Origin: Acinetobacter lanii
Lineage (GTDB): Bacteria; Pseudomonadota; Gammaproteobacteria; Pseudomonadales; Moraxellaceae
Length of the DNA: 64,000 nucleotides
NCBI RefSeq assembly: GCF_011578285.1
Contig: NZ_CP049916.1
Coordinates: 3,100,001 to 3,164,000, forward strand
Direction of reading: 5' to 3'
The notes under the pieces were generated by a model. The model saw only the letters and a program-made list of their open reading frames with translations. It searched no databases and was not told the origin of the DNA. Below, piece by piece: positions 31,014-41,106 of the stretch. A program made the translations under genes and the position numbers. Within the stretch, counting starts at the first letter, position 1. The number at the start of each line of letters is the position of its first letter.

Positions 31014-31095
31014 GTGGAGCACTGCTCCACCCGAACGCAAGGCGAAGGCTGTGCCTGAGCAGAAAAATAAAGCGCCGCTTTAAGTTTTACTCAAG
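31014..31095. repeat. Intergenic hairpin repeat, copy B (after yggX)
   Basis: GTGGAGC-act-GCTCCAC, AGGC-tgt-GCCT and TAAAGC-gcc-GCTTTA follow in order, with the linker CCGAACGCAAGGCG, and the element ends AAGTTTTACTCAAG. Order, 3-base loops and linker match copy A at 10829-10935. The stem bases differ between copies but pairing is kept. Confidence 0.6.
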
Positions 31096-31128
31096 TCAAA
31101 CACCGAATGTGTGCGTAGGCTTTAATCT

Positions 31129-31163
31129 AAAAAGAATCTCCATTTTTGGGGGTTCTTTTTTTT
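31129..31163 (+). terminator. Terminator of argH-yggX
   Basis: AAAAAGAATCTCC pairs imperfectly with GGGGGTTCTTTTT and is followed by more T (TTTTTTTT in all), 122 bases after yggX and beyond the repeat. Confidence 0.7.
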
Positions 31164-31684
31164 GCATTGCTTTAAACTTTATCCAAGATAAGCACCTAAG
31201 ATGCGCACAGGCTTTTACCTCAAAACCGCCAAAACAATAACTTTTCTTTGCATATTATTCTTACTCAGTACAGCTCCATCTCTTTTTAGAATTTTCATTT
31301 ACCCATATGCCAACGAGAAGAATAATGTTTTAGTTATACGCTACCATTAAACCGAGTATTTCAATCTAAGCATCGAGTTACATGTCACCTCATGTTAAAC
31401 GATTGTAAATAACAGCTTATATACTCTTAAATTCGATAGCCATTTTTATTGAATAGAATGAATAACTTAGATACTTATAAACTCAAAGTACGATATGAAT
31501 AATTATTTTAGATTTTGCATAATTAACATTCAGACTTTAGAACGTTACATAGCCTCACAAGAATAGAGCTGAACATTACATAGAACATGGATATATTAAA
31601 TTCATCACAACTGATTGAGTTAATGCAATATTTAACACAATTGATAATATTCTACTGATGTCTTGATTTCAGATTCAGTTTTCC
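31164..31684 (+). other. Gene-free AT-rich stretch, possible small-RNA locus
   Basis: About 520 bp with no convincing gene. On the plus strand it holds possible promoter boxes (TTGAAT at 31449 with TACTTA 17 bases on; TATACT at 31420) and one 23-codon ORF, MDILNSSQLIELMQYLTQL..., at 31587-31658 without a clear ribosome-binding site. It ends in the strong plus-strand terminator at 31685-31719, which no annotated gene needs. A small RNA or small-protein gene of about 100-250 bases is the simplest reading, not proven. Confidence 0.35.
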
Positions 31685-31719
31685 TTCCTAGATTTCCCCC
31701 AAAATCTAGGAATTTTTTT
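31685..31719 (+). terminator. Orphan intrinsic terminator
   Basis: The perfect 11-bp stem TTCCTAGATTT/AAATCTAGGAA, loop CCCCCA, is followed by TTTTTTT on the plus strand only. The nearest upstream plus-strand gene already has its own terminator at 31129-31163. Confidence 0.85.
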
Positions 31720-31807
31720 GTCTGTATCTTTTTATATAGCGAATATTTAATGGTGATAAATACTGAATCAGACCCAACCATGCCATTCTATTTAAAAAAA
31801 CAGTCAC

Positions 31808-31832
31808 AAAAAAACCTCACTGATGAGGCTTT
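31808..31832 (-). terminator. Terminator of phoU
   Basis: AGCCTCA-TCAG-TGAGGT is followed by TTTTTT on the minus strand, 31 bases after the phoU stop. Confidence 0.85.
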
Positions 31833-31863
31833 AATTCAAAGAACAGATGGATGCATGGATATG

Positions 31864-32592
31864 TTAATGCGGATGACCTTGCACTTTCTCTTCAATTTCT
31901 TCAACACTGGTATGCCGTACATCAAAACCTTTCGCCATATAAATCACCTGCTCTGAAATATTACGGGCATGATCCCCAATCCGCTCTAAAGCACGTAACA
32001 CCCACATCACATTAAGCACACGTGAAATATGGCGTGGATCTTCAATCATATAGGTCATTAAGGTCCGCATCGCTGACTGATATTCACGATCGATATCGGC
32101 ATCGGCCAACAATACGCGGAGGGCCTGCTCTGCATCTACACGGGCAAACGCATCTAATGCATCATGAATCATCACACGGACTTGGTTGCCAATATGCCGT
32201 GTCTCCATATAGCCACGCGGTGATTCCCCTTCATCGCAGAGATCTTGGGCAATGCGGGCAATCTTGGCTGCTTCATCTCCAATCCGCTCCAAATCAGTAT
32301 TGGCTTTGCTCATGGCAATCACCATCCTTAAATCACTGGCAGCAGGATGACGGCGCACTAAAATCAGCGTCAAACCTTCATCAATCTCCCGCTCGTATTG
32401 ATTCACGGTATTGTCTTGGAACTGCACATCAATGGCGAGACTGGCATTGGTATCGAGTAATGCATGAATGGCATTGGCAACCTGTTGTTCCACCAAGCCA
32501 CCCATGGTCATAAATTTGGTATGCACATCCTGTAAGTCTTCATTAAATTGAGACGAAATATGGTGGCTCAGTACAGGATTGGTCGGGCTCAA
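31864..32592 (-). CDS. phoU: Phosphate signalling regulator PhoU
   Basis: The 242-residue all-helical protein has the two PhoU repeats (residues 15-105 and 115-220), each with the metal-binding type motif: ANTDLERIGDEAAKIA and RALERIGDHARNISE. PhoU links the Pst phosphate transporter to the PhoR sensor and keeps the Pho regulon off when phosphate is plentiful. The pst and phoBR genes are not adjacent here. The unit is monocistronic with its own terminator. Confidence 0.95.
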   Translation of the reverse strand: MSPTNPVLSHHISSQFNEDLQDVHTKFMTMGGLVEQQVANAIHALLDTNASLAIDVQFQDNTVNQYEREIDEGLTLILVRRHPAASDLRMVIAMSKANTDLERIGDEAAKIARIAQDLCDEGESPRGYMETRHIGNQVRVMIHDALDAFARVDAEQALRVLLADADIDREYQSAMRTLMTYMIEDPRHISRVLNVMWVLRALERIGDHARNISEQVIYMAKGFDVRHTSVEEIEEKVQGHPH

Positions 32593-32823
32593 GGCAATGA
32601 CTCCAATTGAAAATGCTGTCGTTGTGATGAGATAGAATGCGAATCGTTCACAGCAGCGTTATGATGATTTTTATAAGTTCACTGAATATTAAAACACAAG
32701 CATTGTGAAGATTTGATGACAGCATTTTGAGCGAATATGGGCTTATCACAGCAATACACGTTATATGTCTTGTTTACTTCTGTACGCATTAATCAGGGCA
32801 ATAAAGTCATTCATGCGATAAAA

Positions 32824-34167
32824 CTATTTATAAATCAGCCAAGCGTTCATTTGCGCCAATTCTGCTTCATTTAACTGCCCTACCGATGCTTTGAGTCTGA
32901 GTACATTGAGCACATAGTCATATTGCGCATTGACGAATTCTTGTTTGGTGGAAAAGGCATTGCGTTGTGCCAGCAATACATCGACCATGTTTTTCAAGCC
33001 TTCACTGTATTGCGCTTGCGAGGCTTTCGAGACTAAAGCAGAGGATTCCATTGCGGCTTTGCGAGCTTGTAAAGTCGCCTGATCCGTTTCTACCTGTAGA
33101 TAGGATTTTTTAACATCGGTATTGGCTTTACGCAACGCAGCATCAAACTGTGAGTCGCTCTTTTTGACATTCAAACTGGCTTTATCAATATTGCGTTTGG
33201 TGCGTCCACCATTAAACACATTCCAATTCAGTTCCACGCCGACTTGGTCGAATTGTCCATCATTGGAAATAATCGTTTTGGGACTTTGGGTGTTATAGCC
33301 ATAACTGGCAACGGCATCAATTTGCGGATAAATCGCAGCTTGCTCAACCCGTTTTTGGTCATTGGCATATTGCTGCTGTAAGCGTGCTTGTAACACATCT
33401 AAGTTCTGACTGCGCGCTAAGTTAGTCCATTCCTCTAGCGAACTTGGAATCGGTTTTTGATATTGAAAGTCATCACGAAGCACCGCCAATTTTTCTTGAT
33501 AGGGTCCGATCAACTGCGCCAATTGTTCCTGTGCTAAAATCAGTTGCGTGCCTGTGGCAATGCGATTGGCTCTGGCATTTTGATACTGTGCATTGGCTTC
33601 ACTGACATCACTTTTCGCCACCAAGCCCTCACGTAACTTGGCGTTCATCATGTTCAGTTGTTCAAGTAAGGCTTTTTCTTCTTGCGCGTTGGTGAGCGTC
33701 AAGGCTTGTTGACGCAGTACATTAAAATAACTTTCAGCGACATTGAGTAAATGCTGTTGTTGTTGCAGCTTTAAAGTCACCTCACTGAGTTGAACTGAGG
33801 TTTTGACCTGTTTATAGCCCTGCCATGCATCCATGCGAAATAGCGGTTGCCGTGCAGTGATCGTGGCTTGTTTGGTGGTCGATGTCGATGACATTAAATC
33901 CGATGAGTTGAAAATATTGCCTGAACCCATGTCACTTTGATTCAAGTCTTGGTGTTTTCGCGTGATGTTACCTGACACGGTCACCGTGGGTAATAAATTG
34001 CCTTTAGCGATGCCTAAATTGAGTTGATCTGCTTGATATTGATACACATTGGCTTGCCAATTGGGATCTGTCGTTTTGGCACGTTGGTAGGCTTCAACCA
34101 AGTCCAAAGCCAAACAATATGGACTCAATAACAATAGACTGGACGCAATGAAGGTTATTTTCATCAT
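32824..34167 (-). CDS. tolC: TolC-family outer-membrane efflux/secretion channel
   Basis: The 447-residue protein has a signal peptide (to about residue 20, SPYCLALD) and the two outer-membrane-efflux repeats: LVEAYQRAKTTDPNW at the start and the second half from about residue 240 (RLQQQYANDQKRVEQAAIYPQIDAVASYG). The length and first repeat are closest to TolC rather than to OprM-type lipoproteins, since there is no lipobox. It would be the outer-membrane exit duct for tripartite pumps or type I secretion. No pump genes are beside it. Confidence 0.88.
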   Translation of the reverse strand: MMKITFIASSLLLLSPYCLALDLVEAYQRAKTTDPNWQANVYQYQADQLNLGIAKGNLLPTVTVSGNITRKHQDLNQSDMGSGNIFNSSDLMSSTSTTKQATITARQPLFRMDAWQGYKQVKTSVQLSEVTLKLQQQQHLLNVAESYFNVLRQQALTLTNAQEEKALLEQLNMMNAKLREGLVAKSDVSEANAQYQNARANRIATGTQLILAQEQLAQLIGPYQEKLAVLRDDFQYQKPIPSSLEEWTNLARSQNLDVLQARLQQQYANDQKRVEQAAIYPQIDAVASYGYNTQSPKTIISNDGQFDQVGVELNWNVFNGGRTKRNIDKASLNVKKSDSQFDAALRKANTDVKKSYLQVETDQATLQARKAAMESSALVSKASQAQYSEGLKNMVDVLLAQRNAFSTKQEFVNAQYDYVLNVLRLKASVGQLNEAELAQMNAWLIYK

Positions 34168-34453
34168 ATTTTTTTACATAGCCTTAAGCAATTGAATAAA
34201 ATAATATTTAGGAATGTATTGAAACTGATATTAAAGGCATTCGAAGCTTTTTCCGTATGCTTTTTATTATTTTCAGTTGAAACCTATGTTTTATCATCAA
34301 AATTAAACAATTATCTGGCAATGAATGCAAATTTCATTGTTGAATTAACGGTTTATTGCCAATCAGTAACAATTCATTGCACTCTGATGTGCTTAAATCA
34401 GCAAAAATATTCACTCTTCCTTTGATGCTGTTCCACTCTATTTTGATGAGCGA

Positions 34454-35503
34454 ATGAATTTCTTTTTGAGTTTTAAAAATCTGTTGTTGTCTTCCACTTG
34501 TATTCTGCTAAGTGCATCACTGAGCGGATGCCAAAAACCTGCATCTGAAATCTCAAAAGAACAGCATGCTGAGCAAAAAGTTGAAGTCATTGTGCCCGAT
34601 TTAAATCAAATTTGTGAAAATCTCAAAAAAGAGATGCGTGAAATGACGGCGCAACGCACCACCTTTGCGCTCGAACAGATTAATCAAAATATTCGAGTCT
34701 GCTTGCCGCTGATCTCACATGCTGAACAAAAGAAACTGATGGATTTATCCAATCAGATGTATGCCCAATTTTTACAGATTGATCGCACACCTGAACAGCA
34801 AAAAGCCTTTGATGAATATGCTTTAGATGAGTCGCAATACCCAACCATTCAACAAAGTCATTTTGAAAAATTACATATTCGTGATCAGTATTTATTACGT
34901 CATAAAGGTCAGGCGTATATTGAATTAAGTGACTTAAATATTCATAACATTAGCTATAAACGCAATAGCCAATACTTAGCCAAAGTGTTTGCACCGTACT
35001 TTCCTGAAGATGAAAAGGAATTTATGCAAAATTTGGCAGATCAAAATGAAGTGCCTTTCTTTAATCGCAATACCTTACTGATTTCACCTGAAGAGATTGC
35101 GCAGCGTGCTTTATTTTGGGAAAGGTATCTCAAGAAATTTCCGAAAAGCAGATTTAAATCAGACGCGCAGTATATCTATGACACTTATCGCACGCTGCTG
35201 TTTATTGGCTTAAAAGATTCACCGGTGTCGACAACTTATGAAGACAGGCTGGATGTTCAACCCTTAACCCTAAGCACCATCGAACAATTAAGTACACAAA
35301 AAGACAGCGCTTTGGCCGTGCAAGCAGGACAGTTTTTAACATTTATTGATATGCCCCCTGAGCAAAGAATGAAGCTGAGCCATGCCCAAGAATCGGACAA
35401 TGCCCAAGCCCAACTTATGAAAATGCTCAATTTAAAAAGTGTGGATTTGAGCCAAAAACAAAAGCGACATTGTTTTGAAGATGCGATTTGTTATGTTTCT
35501 TAA
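34454..35503 (+). CDS. Lipoprotein of unknown function, first of a paralogous pair
   Basis: The 349-residue protein has a lipoprotein signal peptide with lipobox LSGC (Cys26). The rest is mainly helical and polar. The segments FAPYFPEDEKEFMQNLADQNE and WERYLKKFPKSRFKSDAQY...RTLLF recur in the next gene, so the two arose by duplication. The residue after the Cys is Gln, which favours the outer membrane. I know no function. It lies divergently from tolC and 63 bp upstream of its paralogue. Confidence 0.8.
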   Translation: MNFFLSFKNLLLSSTCILLSASLSGCQKPASEISKEQHAEQKVEVIVPDLNQICENLKKEMREMTAQRTTFALEQINQNIRVCLPLISHAEQKKLMDLSNQMYAQFLQIDRTPEQQKAFDEYALDESQYPTIQQSHFEKLHIRDQYLLRHKGQAYIELSDLNIHNISYKRNSQYLAKVFAPYFPEDEKEFMQNLADQNEVPFFNRNTLLISPEEIAQRALFWERYLKKFPKSRFKSDAQYIYDTYRTLLFIGLKDSPVSTTYEDRLDVQPLTLSTIEQLSTQKDSALAVQAGQFLTFIDMPPEQRMKLSHAQESDNAQAQLMKMLNLKSVDLSQKQKRHCFEDAICYVS

Positions 35504-35566
35504 CTAACCAATAAAATTAAACCTTAACAGGGTTTAAAACAGCACAACAATAAAAAGTGAATTGCA

Positions 35567-36625
35567 ATGAAAAAAATCATCATGGTCTTCTCGCTCTGTG
35601 GATTTGGTTTTAGTCTGATCGGCTGCGATAATTCTAAAAGTGCTGAGCAAAAACAAAAAATAAGCACAGAAACACATCAGGCAAATACCTTTTCCGAACA
35701 AGAAACGGTCATCCCGAGTTTTCCAAACCAGTGCTCCAGCATTGAAACTGGTATTCAAACGTTAAAAACAACTTTTTCACCAAAAGATTTATTACAACTG
35801 AATCAACTTTTTAAGCGCTGTCTAAACGACGTTCCCCTTGAAACACGTTATCAATGGTTAAAGTCAACCGATACAATTTACGCCTTTCAAATTTCGCATT
35901 TGCCTAAACGCGTGGTCGCCTATATCACTGAGCTTTCTGAACAAGGTACTTTGTCCTCATCAGATTTAAAACAACTCAAAAACAAAATGAATGCAGATGA
36001 AAAGTTTGTAATTGAGCATCTCAATGATCTGTATTTAGAACAATTTAATTTGGGTGAAGGCGATTATGATGTCGCACAAAAGTCCAATTATGCCTTGGAT
36101 ATATTTGCACCCTTTTTACCGAAAGATGATCAGGTTTATTTAAAAACACTGAATCAGCAAGAACAAGAAAGCGGTGGCAGTTTAGATCGCGATGCGGGGA
36201 TTACAGTGTCTTTCTCAACCTTATCCAATTGGATTCAAGTCTGGGAAAAATATCTTAAACAATATCCTCACAGTCATTTTAGTCCTCAAGTCAAAGCACT
36301 GATTACGGACTATCAACGTGCTTTGTTCTTAAGTTCAGAAAATACGCCTGTTTTTGAAATCAATGATCTAAATGTCAAAATGGATCCCGATGCCCGTAAG
36401 GCCATTCAACAATTGGCTAAAACCGATTCAGCATCAGCAGAAAAAGCACAGAAACTTTTGGATTATTTTGATAATTATGTTTTTGCTGAAACAAATTTTG
36501 ATGAAAAGACAAGTACCCAACAAGAATATGATCTGTTTATGAATGAAACACGTGAAGGCGTGAAACGTTTTAGTGAACAATACCACCAAGATTTGATCAA
36601 ACTGCTCAACTTAGCTACAGATTGA
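35567..36625 (+). CDS. Lipoprotein of unknown function, second of a paralogous pair
   Basis: The 352-residue protein has lipobox LIGC (Cys20), followed by Asp. Asp at +2 often keeps a lipoprotein in the inner membrane in E. coli, unlike the first copy, though this rule is less firm in Acinetobacter. Shared blocks are IFAPFLPKDDQVYLKTLNQQE and WEKYLKQYPHSHFS...YQRALFLS. Overall identity to the upstream copy looks low, so the duplication is old. Function unknown. Confidence 0.8.
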   Translation: MKKIIMVFSLCGFGFSLIGCDNSKSAEQKQKISTETHQANTFSEQETVIPSFPNQCSSIETGIQTLKTTFSPKDLLQLNQLFKRCLNDVPLETRYQWLKSTDTIYAFQISHLPKRVVAYITELSEQGTLSSSDLKQLKNKMNADEKFVIEHLNDLYLEQFNLGEGDYDVAQKSNYALDIFAPFLPKDDQVYLKTLNQQEQESGGSLDRDAGITVSFSTLSNWIQVWEKYLKQYPHSHFSPQVKALITDYQRALFLSSENTPVFEINDLNVKMDPDARKAIQQLAKTDSASAEKAQKLLDYFDNYVFAETNFDEKTSTQQEYDLFMNETREGVKRFSEQYHQDLIKLLNLATD

Positions 36626-36686
36626 AAAGATTTTTTGGATCGAAATATTTCAAGATGATTAGCCTAAAGATTTAACACAATGTAAA

Positions 36687-36713
36687 TGTTTGTTGATTCA
36701 AACATGCTAATAT
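36687..36713 (+). promoter_or_regulatory. Possible thiC promoter (extended -10)
   Basis: TGCTAATAT (36705-36713) is an extended -10 box about 9 bases before the riboswitch, so transcription would start at the aptamer. TGTTTG 15 bases upstream is a poor -35. Confidence 0.45.
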
Positions 36714-36721
36714 CAAGGCAT

Positions 36722-36836
36722 CGCTTGACGGAGCGCGAGTAACAACTCGCTGAGATCAGCTAAATTAGACCCTGTCCAATTTGAAGCTGAGTACCGTTGA
36801 ACCTGATCAGGTTAGTACCTGCGTAGGAATCAAGCC
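36722..36836 (+). ncRNA. TPP riboswitch aptamer (Thi box)
   Basis: The diagnostic conserved pieces are present in order: CTGAGATCA, ACCGTTGAACCTGATCAGGTTAGTACCTGCGTAGGAA. P1 forms from GCTTGA (36723-36728) and TCAAGC (36830-36835). It lies 102 bases upstream of the thiC start. A downstream copy of the P1 5' strand, GCTTGATTC at 36901-36909, can compete for the P1 3' strand and is also able to pair with the thiC ribosome-binding site. Confidence 0.95.
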
Positions 36837-36880
36837 ATCTAAACACTCAGCCTCACTCTATCTGCTTTTTAGCAAGATAA

Positions 36881-38857
<1,977 letters not shown>

Positions 38858-38894
38858 ATTGACAAAAAATTCGTTTGTCTTTCTAAATTTCTCA

Positions 38895-38925
38895 GTTAGG
38901 ATGAAATGAATCATTTCATCCTAAC
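38895..38925. promoter_or_regulatory. Perfect 31-base palindrome directly before nudF
   Basis: GTTAGGATGAAATGA and TCATTTCATCCTAAC are exact reverse complements around one base. It starts 38 bases after the thiC stop and ends 2-8 bases before the nudF start. No T run follows. It could be a transcript 3'-end stabiliser, an operator, or an RNA hairpin that hinders nudF initiation. Confidence 0.6.
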
Positions 38926-38933
38926 TTATGCGA

Positions 38934-39554
38934 ATGAAAATTCTCGAAAACGCCACGTATAATAAAAACGATTTTGAAATTACTCAGCGTGAATACCTGT
39001 ATCAAGGATTTATCAAAGTTGAGAAAATCAGTTTAAAACACCAATTGTTTAATCAACTCGCATATACCTCGACCATTCAACGTGAATTGATTCGCCGTAA
39101 AGAAGCAGCTGGCGTACTTCTGTATAACGATCAACAACAGCGTTTTGCTTTAATTGAACAATTTCGGGTCGGTGCAATTGATGACCCTGTATCGCCTTGG
39201 CAGCTGGAAATCATTGCAGGGGTTTTGGATGATGATGAATCGCCTGAAAGCTGTATTCGCCGTGAAAGTGTCGAAGAATCAGGCTGTGAAATCCAAGATT
39301 TAGAGCATCTCTTTAGCTTTTATCCTTCTGCGGGCGCATGTGATGAAGTATTTCATTTGTATGTCGCTCAAGCCGAATTACCTAAACACGGCGGTGTGTT
39401 TGGTATGCCGGATGAAGGTGAGAATATTCAATTGCATATTTTGAACTATGCCGACCTTCAGCCTTTATTGGCTTCGGGACGTTTAAGAAATGCACCGGTG
39501 ATTATGGCCTTACAATGGTTAAAACAACACATCGTCCCGTTGGGTCATGCTTAA
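38934..39554 (+). CDS. nudF: ADP-ribose pyrophosphatase (Nudix hydrolase)
   Basis: About 206 residues (E. coli NudF has 209). The Nudix box is complete: G-x5-E-x7-REx2EExGx as GVLDDDESPESCIRRESVEESG (near residue 98). The N-terminal EYLYQGFIKVEKISLKHQLF matches the ADP-ribose group. It splits ADP-ribose into AMP and ribose phosphate. The start may be ATG 38928 or 38934. Neither has a good ribosome-binding site, and a palindrome ends just upstream. cpdA follows directly, as in E. coli. Confidence 0.92.
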   Translation: MKILENATYNKNDFEITQREYLYQGFIKVEKISLKHQLFNQLAYTSTIQRELIRRKEAAGVLLYNDQQQRFALIEQFRVGAIDDPVSPWQLEIIAGVLDDDESPESCIRRESVEESGCEIQDLEHLFSFYPSAGACDEVFHLYVAQAELPKHGGVFGMPDEGENIQLHILNYADLQPLLASGRLRNAPVIMALQWLKQHIVPLGHA

Positions 39555-39566
39555 GGAGCGGTGGTT

Positions 39567-40373
39567 GTGAATGCATTGATGCCATTAAACCCGAATGAAA
39601 AGATTATTATTCAGATCACTGATTCACATTTGATGGATCGTGCTGATGCTCAGTTTGTCAAAATGAATCCTGAGCAAAGTTTTCATGCCGTGATTGAAGA
39701 TATGCTGTCGCAGTATCCGCATATTGATGCGATTATTCATACCGGTGATGTGGCACAAGTGGCAAAACCTGAAACCTATGCGCGCTATCAGCAATATATG
39801 CAACGCTTAGGTATTCCTTTTTACCAAATTCCCGGCAATCATGATGACGTTGCGCATTTCCCTTTTGCCGCACCCGATCCGATTCCGGCGGTACTGAGTT
39901 TTCACAATTGGCGCTTTATTTTGCTCAACAGTGCCGTGCCTGATCGGATCGATGGTTGGATTGGTAGCGAACAATTGGTGCATTTAGAGCGTTTATTAGA
40001 ACAACATCAAACTCATGATGTGGTGCTGGCCTGTCATCATCATCCTTTAGAGATGCAATCGCATTGGATTGATCAGCACAAACTGAAAAATACCAAACAA
40101 TTGACCGAAATTTTACAACAATATAACAATATCAAAGCAGTGATTTGTGGTCATGTGCATCAGGACTCATTAAATCTGTGGAATAACATTCAGTTCCTGT
40201 CGACCCCTGCCACTTCGGTACAATTTAAACCAAAAAGCCAAGATTTTGCCCTCGATGACTTAGCCCCGGGCTATCGGAGTTTCCGTCTAAAAGAAAATGG
40301 TGAGTTTGAGACCCAAGTACACCGTTTGACGGACTTTACTCAACATATAAATAAAGATATTTCAGGCTATTAG
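39567..40373 (+). CDS. cpdA: 3',5'-cyclic-AMP phosphodiesterase CpdA
   Basis: About 268 residues from the GTG at 39567, which AAGGAG (39553-39558) precedes by 8 bases. The GTG two codons earlier is too close to it. The metallophosphoesterase motifs are all there: DSH (ITDSHLM), GD (HTGDVAQ), GNHDD, CHHHP and GHVHQ. It hydrolyses cAMP and so lowers Crp/Vfr signalling. Family members with other substrates exist, but the nudF-cpdA pairing supports the call. Confidence 0.9.
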   Translation: MNALMPLNPNEKIIIQITDSHLMDRADAQFVKMNPEQSFHAVIEDMLSQYPHIDAIIHTGDVAQVAKPETYARYQQYMQRLGIPFYQIPGNHDDVAHFPFAAPDPIPAVLSFHNWRFILLNSAVPDRIDGWIGSEQLVHLERLLEQHQTHDVVLACHHHPLEMQSHWIDQHKLKNTKQLTEILQQYNNIKAVICGHVHQDSLNLWNNIQFLSTPATSVQFKPKSQDFALDDLAPGYRSFRLKENGEFETQVHRLTDFTQHINKDISGY

Positions 40374-40580
40374 CTTTTCTTTTCTGCCATTTTGATTTAG
40401 TTTATCCATCCAAAAGGATTTCTACAAAGACAAAACCCGATATTCATGGCTTTCATCTTTGCTAAAAAATCTATATGATGACGCCCCCGATGGCAACATT
40501 CTATCGGAAGCGATAAAAATACTTGCATATCACCATATTTTTTACGTATCGATATACGTATATGATGAGGATTGCCCTTT

Positions 40581-41105
40581 ATGGCGAATGAAAACCAAAC
40601 TCAAGTGTTGGAAGAAACAAACGGTTTAGTGGAAGAAAAAGCTAAACGCGTGCGCAAAACCAAGCCAAAGACGACTGAAGGCGGCACCACAGCGAGTCTA
40701 TTTGGCATCGAGCCTTATCAGCCGAAGAAAAACGAAGAATACATGTCTGAAGGACAACTTGAGCATTTCCGCAAAATTTTGTTGGCGTGGAAAGAAGAGT
40801 TAATGTCTGAAGTGGATCGTACCCTAAACACCATGCAAGACGAAAATACCGCTTTGCCAGATGTCAATGACCGTGCGACCCAAGAAGAAGAATTTGCAAT
40901 TGAATTACGTACCCGTGACCGTGAACGTAAACTCATCCGTAAAATCGAGCAATCTGTTGAAGCGATTAAAAACGATGACTATGGTTTCTGTGAAACCTGT
41001 GGTATCGAAATTGGCTTACGTCGTTTAGAAGCACGCCCAACAGCAACGCTTTGTATTGATTGCAAAACTTTGGCTGAAATCAAAGAGAAGCAAAATAACG
41101 GTTAA
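40581..41105 (+). CDS. dksA: RNA polymerase-binding transcription factor DksA
   Basis: About 174 residues from the ATG at 40581. It has the coiled coil that enters the polymerase secondary channel, with tip motif DxxDxA as DVNDRA (about residue 96), and the C-terminal four-cysteine zinc finger CETCG ... CIDC. The N-terminal 45 residues are a Lys-rich extension somewhat longer than in E. coli (151 residues). Together with ppGpp it represses stable-RNA promoters such as that of the tRNA-tuf operon. gluQ follows at once, as in many gammaproteobacteria. Confidence 0.97.
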   Translation: MANENQTQVLEETNGLVEEKAKRVRKTKPKTTEGGTTASLFGIEPYQPKKNEEYMSEGQLEHFRKILLAWKEELMSEVDRTLNTMQDENTALPDVNDRATQEEEFAIELRTRDRERKLIRKIEQSVEAIKNDDYGFCETCGIEIGLRRLEARPTATLCIDCKTLAEIKEKQNNG

Positions 41106-41106
41106 T

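Noticed and set aside
31663..31956. A 97-codon frame running through two terminators into phoU
   Set aside because: It crosses the orphan terminator and the phoU terminator and overlaps phoU antisense.
34192..34425. A 77-codon plus-strand frame between tolC and the first lipoprotein
   Set aside because: It has no ribosome site and an AT-rich, Leu/Phe-biased product. The region more likely holds the promoters of the two divergent genes.
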